Of a stretch of 53,470 bases of DNA, positions 47,036 through 53,470 are shown in pieces (the stretch's first letter is position 1; each line of letters begins with the position of its first letter). The position numbers and the translations under genes are program-made. Source of the stretch: Paludibacteraceae bacterium. Its GTDB lineage: Bacteria > Bacteroidota > Bacteroidia > Bacteroidales > Paludibacteraceae. The notes beneath the pieces are model-generated. The model had not been told where the DNA came from and did no database searches. It saw nothing but the letters and a program-made list of their open reading frames with translations. The DNA lies in NCBI GenBank assembly GCA_018056165.1, contig JAGPGD010000011.1, positions 1 to 53,470 on the forward strand. Direction: 5' to 3'.

Positions 47036-47920
47036 TCAATAATAAATTTCTCTTTTAGCGGCTAACAGTGTATTTTTCATTAACGAAACCCTTGTCATCA
47101 ACCCTACCCCGCCAGGAACAGGCGTAATGTAAGAAGCTTTAGGAGCAACTTCGTTAAAAGCTACATCTCCTTTGAGTTTGTATCCTGACCTCGTTTCAGT
47201 AGAAGGAACTCGCGTTGTTCCTACGTCAATCACTACCACACCTTCTTTCACCATGTCACCTTTTAAAAATTCTGGCTGACCCAAAGCAGCGACAATAATA
47301 TCAGCTTGGCGACAGATTTCTGGCAAATTCTTAGTATGGCTATGACAAACTGTTACAGTAGCATCGCCTGGATATTTTTTTTGCATCATCAACATCGCAA
47401 TTGGTTTACCAACAATGTTGCTTCGTCCGATAACAACACAATTTTTGCCACTCGTTTCAATTTGATAGCGTTTTAGGAGTTCCATAATTCCCATCGGTGT
47501 AGCAGAAACATAACAAGGCAAACCGATACATAAACGACCCACATTAATAGGATGGAAACCATCCACATCTTTTTTATGATCAATAACTTCGATAATTTTT
47601 TGTTCCGAAATATGTTTGGGCAAAGGTAATTGAACAATAAAGCCATCCACATCAGCATCTTCGTTTAAATGCTGCACTTCTTCCAGTAATCGTTTTTCTG
47701 TAACATCGTCCTCAAATCGAATTAAAGTTGACTTAAATCCGCAAATTTCGCAATCTTTTATTTTTCCAGCTACATACGCTTCACTACCACCGTCGTGTCC
47801 TACAATGATTACAGCCAGATGAGGACGTTTTTTACCAGCTGCTATCATTTGCCGAACTTCTTCAGCAATTTCTTTTTTTATTTGTTCCGAAATAAGTTTC
47901 CCATCTAAAAGTGTATACAT
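47036..47920 (-). CDS. folD: Bifunctional methylenetetrahydrofolate dehydrogenase/cyclohydrolase
   Basis: This 294-residue enzyme interconverts 5,10-methylene-, methenyl- and 10-formyl-THF, feeding purine and formyl-Met synthesis. The catalytic Y49 and K53 lie in [44 protein letters not shown] and [10 protein letters not shown] (C-terminus) are signatures. It forms a two-gene unit with rsmE and also links with glycine-cleavage carbon from gcvT metabolically. Confidence 0.96.
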   Translation of the reverse strand: MYTLLDGKLISEQIKKEIAEEVRQMIAAGKKRPHLAVIIVGHDGGSEAYVAGKIKDCEICGFKSTLIRFEDDVTEKRLLEEVQHLNEDADVDGFIVQLPLPKHISEQKIIEVIDHKKDVDGFHPINVGRLCIGLPCYVSATPMGIMELLKRYQIETSGKNCVVIGRSNIVGKPIAMLMMQKKYPGDATVTVCHSHTKNLPEICRQADIIVAALGQPEFLKGDMVKEGVVVIDVGTTRVPSTETRSGYKLKGDVAFNEVAPKASYITPVPGGVGLMTRVSLMKNTLLAAKREIYY

Positions 47921-47972
47921 AAATCGACTTAATTTTTAAAAATTTATCCACAAGATGAATTCATAAACAATA

Positions 47973-47980
47973 CAAATATA
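47973..47980 (-). promoter_or_regulatory. -7 box TATATTTG (minus strand) for folD
   Basis: An exact TAnnTTTG match on the minus strand 52 nt upstream of the folD ATG. The -33 region is poor. Confidence 0.45.
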
Positions 47981-48055
47981 CAGTATTTTGTGTAATTGCA
48001 GAAATAAAAAGATGTTGAAATAAAGTAGCATTTACGGAATACCCTAAATGAATAA

Positions 48056-48075
48056 CCCCGAGGTAAGCCTCGAGG
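48056..48075. other. GC-rich hairpin in the folD/tRNA gap
   Basis: CCCCGAGG and CCTCGAGG form an eight-position stem (one G/A mismatch) around TAAG, followed on the plus strand by AATTCTTTT. In such AT-rich surroundings this GC block stands out. It may be a terminator for a small plus-strand transcript, or a processing or protein-binding site. Confidence 0.45.
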
Positions 48076-48214
48076 AATTCTTTTGATTAAAATCTATATA
48101 AGAAGGAAAAGATAAAATTTTGACTTGAAGTTGCTGCTAAAATATTCAAATTTAATCACTGTGCTTTCTTTCTTCTTTCCCTTTTCTTACACTTAAAAAA
48201 GTAAATGGAAAGTA

Positions 48215-48244
48215 TTGTAGAAATTAAAATTTGAATTATCTTTG
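48215..48244 (+). promoter_or_regulatory. tRNA-Asp promoter, TTG-N19-TATCTTTG
   Basis: TTG at 48215-48217 and an exact -7 TATCTTTG at 48237-48244 are 19 nt apart. The predicted start site is about 16 nt before the mature tRNA. Confidence 0.65.
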
Positions 48245-48266
48245 CACTACCAAAACAAAATAGTCT

Positions 48267-48340
48267 GGTGCGGTAGTTCAGTTGGTTAGAATATCGGCCT
48301 GTCACGCCGGGGGTCGCGGGTTCAAGTCCCGTCCGCACCG
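48267..48340 (+). tRNA. tRNA-Asp (GTC)
   Basis: A complete 74-nt cloverleaf. The acceptor stem GGTGCGG pairs with CCGCACC, and G is the discriminator base. The D arm contains AGTTGGTTAGA, the anticodon loop CTGTCAC has GTC at 48301-48303, and the T arm GCGGG-TTCAAGT-CCCGT is canonical. The 3' CCA is not encoded (the genome reads CAAAA), so it is added by the nucleotidyltransferase. Confidence 0.97.
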
Positions 48341-48350
48341 CAAAAAATTA

Positions 48351-48388
48351 AAAAGCTCATTACTTTTCGGTAGTGAGCTTTTCTTTTT
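48351..48388 (+). terminator. tRNA-Asp terminator
   Basis: AAAAGCTCATTAC (48351-48363) pairs with GTAGTGAGCTTTT (48370-48382) with one wobble, loop of six bases, followed by CTTTTT. It lies 10 nt after the tRNA. Confidence 0.85.
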
Positions 48389-48433
48389 ATCTAAATTGAC
48401 GCCAAAAAATTTTTGGAGATAAAAAAACTTGCA

Positions 48434-49288
48434 CTATGGTAAGAGTGAAAGACATTTTTCCAGACTTTCTTCCCAATGGGGAATGCAGATGTTGAAAGTT
48501 TTCTTGATTTTGGTTTTATTTAAAACGCTATAGAAAGGTCGTTGAGCTTTAGTTGGAAATTCCTTACTTTCAATTGGTTGAATTGAACATTCCATATTTT
48601 TTATTCGAAAAATAGCTTTTGCGAAATCATACCACGAGCAAACCCCTTCGTTGGAGAAATGATAAATTCCAGGCTGAAAAGACTGCTGTTGTAAAATGGT
48701 TAAAATGGCTTTTGCCAAGTCAGCGGCATAAGTAGGTGTCCCAATCTGATCAAAAACCACGTTTAATTCCTGGTGTTCTTTTCCCAAACTCAACATTTTT
48801 TTAACGAAATTATTTCCAAAAGAAGAATACAGCCACGAAGTACGGATAGTCATAGCTTGCTGGCAATTTTCCAATAAAGCTTCTTCACCAGCCAACTTTG
48901 ATTTTCCATAAACGGAAACAGGCGAAGGAAGATCTTCTTCCACGTAAGGCTTAAAATTTTTTCCATCAAAAACATAATCAGTAGAAATGTGCACTACTTT
49001 TAAATGTTGTTCTGCAGCAATTTCTCCAATATTTTTTACTGCTTCAGCATTAATTTTATAACATAAATCAACTTCATCTTCTGCTTTATCTACATTGGTA
49101 TAAGCAGCACAATTAACCAAAAAATGGGCTTTATTTTTTATAACAAAGTCTTCCAGTGCCTTTTTATCTGTAATATCCAGTTCTTCTATATCGGTATAAA
49201 TATATTGAAAAGCAGAAAAGTGATCAGAAATTTTTTGTATTTCGCTACCCAATTGTCCATGACTGCCCGTGACTAAAATTGTTTTCAT
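48434..49288 (-). CDS. rfbD: dTDP-4-dehydrorhamnose reductase
   Basis: This 284-residue short-chain reductase makes dTDP-L-rhamnose, the last step of the rhamnose donor pathway for surface polysaccharides. The Rossmann motif is VTGSHGQLGSEI at 6-17; DITDKKAL, AAYTNVDKAE and the catalytic YxxxK in VYGKSKLAGEE follow, then RTSWLYS. An ATG 36 nt further upstream (49324) would overlap rfbC; the ATG at 49288 starts right at the Rossmann strand and is preferred. It is the last gene of the rfbA-rfbC-rfbD group. Confidence 0.94.
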   Translation of the reverse strand: MKTILVTGSHGQLGSEIQKISDHFSAFQYIYTDIEELDITDKKALEDFVIKNKAHFLVNCAAYTNVDKAEDEVDLCYKINAEAVKNIGEIAAEQHLKVVHISTDYVFDGKNFKPYVEEDLPSPVSVYGKSKLAGEEALLENCQQAMTIRTSWLYSSFGNNFVKKMLSLGKEHQELNVVFDQIGTPTYAADLAKAILTILQQQSFQPGIYHFSNEGVCSWYDFAKAIFRIKNMECSIQPIESKEFPTKAQRPFYSVLNKTKIKKTFNICIPHWEESLEKCLSLLP

Positions 49289-49298
49289 TTTTTCATCT

Positions 49299-49847
49299 TT
49301 AAAAATTGAATTCAGCATGATCAAAAAAAGGATGTTTACTATCTTTTTCTGAAATAATCATTTTTTCTGCTGGAATTCTCCAATCAATAGCCAGTATAGG
49401 GTCGTTGTAAATAATTCCCCGTTCCAAAGATGGATTATAAAATTCATCACATTTATAAGCAAAAATAGCCATTTCAGAAAGGACAGCATAACCATGTGCA
49501 AATCCCTTTGGAATTAGAAACTGCAAATGATTTTCGGCGGAAAGTTCTATCCCGTACCATTGTTTAAAAGTTGGCGAAGTAGAACGTAAATCTACTGCAA
49601 CATCCCACACTTTTCCTTCGATGACATAAACCAACTTGCTTTGACTTGCTGGTGAAAGCTGATAATGTAACCCGCGAAGAACACCGTAAGTAGATTTGGA
49701 TTGATTATCCTGACAAAAATGACAAGTAATTCCAATTTCATTATATCTTTTCTCATTGTAAACTTCGTAAAAATAGCCTCGTGAATCCTCAAAAATTTGT
49801 GGTTTGATTACCAGTAAATCTGGAATTGGTGTTTTGATAATTTCCAT
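49299..49847 (-). CDS. rfbC: dTDP-4-dehydrorhamnose 3,5-epimerase
   Basis: This 182-residue cupin enzyme epimerises C3 and C5 of the 4-keto sugar. PQIFEDSRGYFYEVYN at the N-terminus, the catalytic histidine in VLRGLHYQ, VWDVAVDLR, IPKGFAHGY and the C-terminal NDPILAIDW are diagnostic. The length fits RmlC. It lies 65 nt downstream of rfbA and 10 nt before rfbD. Confidence 0.95.
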   Translation of the reverse strand: MEIIKTPIPDLLVIKPQIFEDSRGYFYEVYNEKRYNEIGITCHFCQDNQSKSTYGVLRGLHYQLSPASQSKLVYVIEGKVWDVAVDLRSTSPTFKQWYGIELSAENHLQFLIPKGFAHGYAVLSEMAIFAYKCDEFYNPSLERGIIYNDPILAIDWRIPAEKMIISEKDSKHPFFDHAEFNF

Positions 49848-49912
49848 CAGAATAATTATTTTATTTTAGATTAAAAATTGCAAATATTTTATTTACAGAA
49901 TATTATATAAAT

Positions 49913-50785
49913 TTATTTTGATTCATTGGCAATTTTAAGAAGATATTCACCATAATGATTTTTGTTTAATGGTTCGGCAAGCTTCACCAACTGTTCTCGA
50001 TCAATATAGCCACTGCGATAAGCAATTTCTTCCAGACAGGCTATTTTCAAACCCTGACGGTTTTCAATCGTAGCAATAAAATTGGAAGCTTCCAGTAAAC
50101 TATCATGCGTACCCGTGTCGAGCCACGCCATTCCGCGTCCCATAATTTTTAATTTCAATCTATTTTCATTCAAATACAAACGGTTTAAGTCAGTGATTTC
50201 CAGCTCGCCCCGTTTGGAAGGTTTTAACTGTTTTGCCTTTTCAACAACATCATTGCTATAAAAATATAAGCCTGTGACAGCATAATTCGATTTTGGATGC
50301 TCAGGTTTTTCCTCCAGGCTCAATACATTTCCTTCACTATCAAATTCAGCCACGCCATATCGTTGAGGATCATTAACATAATAACCGAAAATTAACGCTC
50401 CATCTTCTAATTGTGCTGCTTCTTTTAGTTGTTTTGAAAAATCATACCCATAAAAAATGTTGTCACCTAAAATCATACAGACATTTTCGTTGCCAATAAA
50501 ATTTTCTCCAATAATAAATGCTTGTGCCAAGCCATCGGGTGAAGGTTGCACTGCATATTCAATTTTTAATCCAAAATCACTTCCGTCATTTAACAAACGT
50601 TCGTAAAGATGAATATCTTGTGGTGTTGAAATGATAAGAATTTCACGAATGCCTGCCAGCATAAGGATTGATAAAGGATAATAAATCATGGGTTTATCAT
50701 AAACAGGAATGATTTGTTTTGAAATGCTTTTGGTAATAGGATAAAGTCGTGTACCAGAACCACCTGCCAGAACAATGCCTTTCAT
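49913..50785 (-). CDS. rfbA: Glucose-1-phosphate thymidylyltransferase
   Basis: This 290-residue nucleotidyltransferase makes dTDP-glucose from dTTP and glucose-1-phosphate. The nucleotide-binding start [20 protein letters not shown] is at about 6-25. [27 protein letters not shown] and the C-terminal [11 protein letters not shown] are family signatures. It opens the rml group. The rfbB dehydratase is not found in the window, so it must be encoded elsewhere. Confidence 0.96.
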   Translation of the reverse strand: MKGIVLAGGSGTRLYPITKSISKQIIPVYDKPMIYYPLSILMLAGIREILIISTPQDIHLYERLLNDGSDFGLKIEYAVQPSPDGLAQAFIIGENFIGNENVCMILGDNIFYGYDFSKQLKEAAQLEDGALIFGYYVNDPQRYGVAEFDSEGNVLSLEEKPEHPKSNYAVTGLYFYSNDVVEKAKQLKPSKRGELEITDLNRLYLNENRLKLKIMGRGMAWLDTGTHDSLLEASNFIATIENRQGLKIACLEEIAYRSGYIDREQLVKLAEPLNKNHYGEYLLKIANESK

Positions 50786-50828
50786 AGTATATAAATTATT
50801 AAAAATAAAATTCTGGAAAAGAATTTCC

Positions 50829-50856
50829 CAAAATTATAAATTATTTAGGGAACAAA
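50829..50856 (-). promoter_or_regulatory. Candidate rfbA promoter
   Basis: On the minus strand an exact -7 TAATTTTG (50836-50829) lies 44 nt before the rfbA ATG. A TTTG at 50856-50853 is 16 nt away, slightly short for a -33 element. Confidence 0.4.
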
Positions 50857-50871
50857 CTGAAAGTTTTCAAT

Positions 50872-51417
50872 TTATTCTTCAAATTTAAGTTCACCTTCCT
50901 GAAAAAGCCGATAATCTTTTGCAAGTTGACTCATAAACTGACTTATTTTTTCTTGAGCTTCCAATGTAGCTGGTGTGATTTCTGCTTTTTGTAACCGCAA
51001 GGTCATAATTCCATACAGAAAGTTAAAACACAATTCGATGTCACTGACATTGGTAGTAGATTTTTTTCGCAGCTCGATGATATAGGGAAAAATGGAATAA
51101 AATTTTTCATTGTAAAAATGATCTTTCCCAGAAGTAAGCAACTGTTGATGAAATTCATTCAGCTCGATAATGATGTTTTTGTTCAATTGTAAATGGCCTT
51201 TTTCTACGATATTCTCTCGACGCATCATGTCAATCAGACTTTCATACCATTCATATAATTTTTTACGGTCGCTTTCTGAAACAGGATAGGATGCAATAAT
51301 ATTTTCATTAATCGCTTCTATATCCAGATGAAAAGCACGAATTACATCTTCAATCTGCCACATATAAAGCAAGTATTCGCAGATATTTTCATTTTTCAAG
51401 CGTTGAGCTATGAACAT
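50872..51417 (-). CDS. DUF4924 family protein
   Basis: This 181-residue all-helical protein matches the Bacteroidota-restricted DUF4924 family: MFIAQRLKNENICEYLLYMWQIEDVIRA at the N-terminus, SDRKKLYEWYESLIDMM in the middle, and a C-terminal SQFMSQLAKDYRLFQ. It has no membrane segment or catalytic motif. It often accompanies pth/ctc-type housekeeping genes in this phylum (recalled). Function unknown. It lies 81 nt downstream of the S4 gene on the same strand. Confidence 0.8.
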   Translation of the reverse strand: MFIAQRLKNENICEYLLYMWQIEDVIRAFHLDIEAINENIIASYPVSESDRKKLYEWYESLIDMMRRENIVEKGHLQLNKNIIIELNEFHQQLLTSGKDHFYNEKFYSIFPYIIELRKKSTTNVSDIELCFNFLYGIMTLRLQKAEITPATLEAQEKISQFMSQLAKDYRLFQEGELKFEE

Positions 51418-51498
51418 GATTTATTTTATCAATTAAAAAGTTCGAATAAAAGATGGAGATAAATAAAAAGCTGACAAATTAAGAGAAAAATTTAATTT

Positions 51499-51927
51499 TT
51501 ACTTTTCCTCTTTTTCCTCTTCGTCCCAATCTTCTTCATCCCAGAAAGTGGGTTCTTCAATAAAATTATCCAGTTCACGACGTTCCTTTTTGGTAGGTCT
51601 GCCGCTGCCGGGTTTTCTACCCATTTTTTGAGAAATTTTTCCAAGTTCAATTAACTCTCGTTGATCTGGTGTCGTGACATCGGTCATAAAATCAGGAACT
51701 AATTTGGAATTCATCCGATTTTCAGCCAGTTTAAGTATTTTATAAGAATACAAAACAGGATTTCTTTTGATGTTGATTACGTCGCCTACTTTAACCAAAT
51801 GCGAGGGTTTCACAGGCACATTTTGAATCAGAACCTTTCCTTTTTTGCAAGCTTCGGCTGCCAGTGTTCGTGTTTTGAACAGTCGTACTGCCCAGAGCCA
51901 TTTATCTATGCGAATTTCGGATTTCAT
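51499..51927 (-). CDS. S4-domain RNA-binding protein (Hsp15-like)
   Basis: This 142-residue protein has an S4 fold at 5-65 ([30 protein letters not shown], then VGDVINIK) and a basic stretch ([20 protein letters not shown]) followed by an acidic tail. In relatives Hsp15 binds stalled 50S subunits carrying peptidyl-tRNA. Its ATG overlaps the pth stop by 4 nt (ATGA), which implies coupled translation and fits a shared role in rescuing peptidyl-tRNA. Confidence 0.88.
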   Translation of the reverse strand: MKSEIRIDKWLWAVRLFKTRTLAAEACKKGKVLIQNVPVKPSHLVKVGDVINIKRNPVLYSYKILKLAENRMNSKLVPDFMTDVTTPDQRELIELGKISQKMGRKPGSGRPTKKERRELDNFIEEPTFWDEEDWDEEEKEEK

Positions 51928-52505
51928 TGAGCGGTTAAAAACTGTTTATTGTTGAATTGTGACATGGTTGATTCAATTCCCCCCAAACAAAAACTTTTAA
52001 TCATTTCAATGGCTTGTTCTACCAATTTTGGTAATACGTTAGCTTCTTCTTCTGTCCAATGACCCAGCACATATTCTACTTGTTTTCCACGAGGATAATT
52101 ATTCCCTATGCCAACACGCAGTCGAGCATATTGATTGTGTCCCAATATTTCTTGAATGCTTTTTAAGCCATTGTGACCTGCATCAGCACCTTTGGGTTTT
52201 AAACGAAGTGTGCCAAATGGCAAGGAAATATCATCTACAATTACCAATAAATTTGGTACCTCAATTTTTTCTTTTTCCATCCAGTATCTTACAGCAAGAC
52301 CGCTTCGGTTAACAAAAGTAGAAGGTTTTAATAAAATCAAAGTATGACCTTTCAGTTTTATTTCACAGATAGCTCCGTATCGTTTGTCAGTAAAAAAAAC
52401 ATTGGACGCTTTCGCAAAGGCGTCCAATATTGTAAAACCTATGTTGTGGCGGGTATTTTCATATTCAGGTCCGATATTTCCTAACCCTACAATTAAGTAC
52501 TTCAT
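51924..52505 (-). CDS. pth: Peptidyl-tRNA hydrolase
   Basis: This 193-residue enzyme recycles peptidyl-tRNA released by drop-off. The catalytic histidine H20 and N10 lie in [35 protein letters not shown] holds the conserved aspartate, and GHNGLKSI follows. The length is typical. It is 129 nt downstream of rplY on the same strand, the classic ctc-pth order. Confidence 0.96.
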   Translation of the reverse strand: MKYLIVGLGNIGPEYENTRHNIGFTILDAFAKASNVFFTDKRYGAICEIKLKGHTLILLKPSTFVNRSGLAVRYWMEKEKIEVPNLLVIVDDISLPFGTLRLKPKGADAGHNGLKSIQEILGHNQYARLRVGIGNNYPRGKQVEYVLGHWTEEEANVLPKLVEQAIEMIKSFCLGGIESTMSQFNNKQFLTAQ

Positions 52506-52634
52506 TCCCTGAAAAATTTATTTTGAAGTAACTTTTTTAAAAATCAATAAAAAATTAAAGTTAAGTAAATGCTAATTTTATAATTTCCAATTGAAAATTT
52601 TGTCACATACTTAAACTTTCTGTAAAAAATTTCA

Positions 52635-53207
52635 TTATTTACCGGGAGCCGCAGCTTCACGAGCAGCACGGGTGGCTTTCACTTGAGCAACAACAGCAGT
52701 TTTGGCATTTAAGATTTCAAAATCTTTGAAAGAAAGAGAACCAATCTGAATAGATTTACCCAGCCCCAGTGAGGTGACATCAATAGTAATATTTTCAGGT
52801 AGTTTCGTATAAATTCCTTTTACTTTCAAGTAACGAAGTTCAAGACTCAGTTTACCGCCCGCTTTGACACCTTCAGCAAGTCCTTCCAATTTTACAGGAA
52901 GTTTTACCACAACTGGCTTTTTTTCATTTATTTCCAAAAAATCTATATGCAATACTGCATCAGTAACAGGATGAAATTGAATTTCCTGAATAATGGAAGT
53001 AAATTTTTGTTTATCAATATCCAAATTAATAACAAAGACGTCTGGCGAATAGATCAACTTTTGGATTTCCTTATTGGAAACAGTAAAAAATACATTTTCT
53101 TTCCCGCCATACAAAACGCACGGGACTTCATTAGCTTTTCTTATTACTTTACTTGCTTTTTTCCCTAATTCTGTTCTTTTTGTTCCTTTTAAATCAAATG
53201 TTTTCAT
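52635..53207 (-). CDS. rplY: 50S ribosomal protein L25/general stress protein Ctc
   Basis: This 190-residue protein binds 5S rRNA. The L25 domain (about 1-92) starts KGTKRTELGKKASKVIRKANEVPCVLYGG. A TL5/Ctc-type C-terminal beta domain (about 95-185) with VKLPVKLEGLAEGVKAGGKL follows, and an Ala/Arg-rich tail ends the chain. The long form is normal for Bacteroidota. It heads the rplY-pth-S4-DUF4924 transcription unit. Confidence 0.95.
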   Translation of the reverse strand: MKTFDLKGTKRTELGKKASKVIRKANEVPCVLYGGKENVFFTVSNKEIQKLIYSPDVFVINLDIDKQKFTSIIQEIQFHPVTDAVLHIDFLEINEKKPVVVKLPVKLEGLAEGVKAGGKLSLELRYLKVKGIYTKLPENITIDVTSLGLGKSIQIGSLSFKDFEILNAKTAVVAQVKATRAAREAAAPGK

Positions 53208-53291
53208 TTTTTTATTTTATGTGTTACTCAAAATTTAAGCTAATTTTAGTAGTGATTAGATTGCTTAATTTCCCATCACACTTTCTTTTTG

Positions 53292-53323
53292 CAAAGGTAG
53301 ATAAAAATTTTACGTTGTACAAA
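53292..53323 (-). promoter_or_regulatory. rplY promoter, TTTG-N20-TACCTTTG (minus strand)
   Basis: On the minus strand TTTG (53323-53320) and an exact TACCTTTG (53299-53292) are 20 nt apart, the best promoter in the window. The predicted leader is about 80 nt. Confidence 0.75.
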
Positions 53324-53345
53324 CGTACTTAATTTTTTATTGCCT

Positions 53346-53470
53346 AGTAGAGTCAACCAGCAAGTGCGAAATTATAAAAAATGTTTGAAAAACTCATTTT
53401 TAGGAGAATTAAAGTTTAATTTTTCTCGAGGTCTTCGATTCAGTTTGTACTGAATATTTTTGATATCCTC
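53346..53470 (-). mobile_element. IS30-family insertion sequence, right end (continues past the window)
   Basis: The minus strand encodes the C-terminus of an IS30-type transposase, ending KLNRRPREKLNFNSP (compare the family pattern LNxRPRKxLxFxTP). In the current frame the stop is at 53374-53372. If one base is dropped from the T-run just before it, the frame runs on to the typical NFALAG ending, so the copy may carry a frameshift. The outer 45 bp (53346-53390) match the solo scar at 22169-22213, which sets the element end near 53346. Confidence 0.8.

Larger units (their letters stand above)
47921..48266. other. Divergent intergenic region, folD to tRNA-Asp
   Basis: 346 bp holding the folD -7 box, a GC-rich hairpin (48056-48075) and the tRNA promoter. 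An apparent minus-strand frame covering 48156-48338 is an artefact of the tRNA. No further gene is seen. Confidence 0.6.

Noticed and set aside
48156..48338. A 60-codon minus-strand frame beginning MRTGLEPATPGVTGRYSN
   Set aside because: It is the reverse complement of the tRNA-Asp gene, a well-known source of false proteins in databases.

Overview
This window is chromosomal DNA from a low-GC member of the Bacteroidota, most likely Bacteroidales or a close relative. The evidence is as follows. Promoters fit the phylum-specific TTTG-N19..21-TAnnTTTG pattern. Several families are largely confined to the phylum (DUF3822, DUF4924, DUF5683 next to parAB, GldG). A GH53 glycanase ends in a type IX secretion sorting domain. 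Shine-Dalgarno sequences are scarce. I do not assign a genus.

Layout. 1-5.2 kb: a 127-bp dispersed repeat, aroK, dnaE and trxA. 5.4-10.8 kb: a secreted GH53 endo-galactanase, a lysC-lysA lysine/DAP pair and a membrane GT2 glycosyltransferase. 10.8-12.8 kb (minus): a pseudopilin-like membrane protein, a DUF3822 protein and rsmD. 13.0-19.7 kb (plus): a RelA-type ppGpp synthetase whose hydrolase motifs are gone, ribE, a membrane protein with a degenerate Nudix domain, pepT and gcvT. 19.7-22.0 kb (minus): maeB. 22.0-22.8 kb is a scar holding an IS30-type end, a small unrecognised ORF and the second copy of the 127-bp repeat, followed at once by a TalB-type transaldolase. 23.9-30.6 kb (minus): a TetR-TolC-AcrA-AcrB efflux operon ending in a PII-like gene. 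Then come a gldG-like gene without gldF (minus) and a parA-parB-DUF5683-lytic transglycosylase-merR-phoA-prfB-argC run (plus); prfB has the classic autoregulatory +1 frameshift.

40.9-44.7 kb holds the most unusual locus: an Mre11/SbcD/YhaO-like nuclease gene and, 7 nt downstream, a Rad50/SbcC/YhaN-like ATPase. The ATPase has no CxxC zinc hook. Its coiled-coil midpoint is a two-helix transmembrane hairpin, its arms contain duplicated segments on both sides of the hairpin, and its P-loop is atypical. The pair is very A-rich and K/N/I-rich compared with its housekeeping neighbours. It is followed by a decayed small secreted-protein gene and a DUF2007-UspA-UspA fusion.

46.2-53.2 kb is mainly housekeeping on the minus strand: rsmE, folD, the rmlA-rmlC-rmlD part of the dTDP-rhamnose pathway (no rmlB here), DUF4924, an S4 protein, pth and rplY/ctc. 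One tRNA-Asp lies on the plus strand. The window ends inside an IS30-family transposase on the minus strand, whose end matches the solo scar at 22.2 kb.
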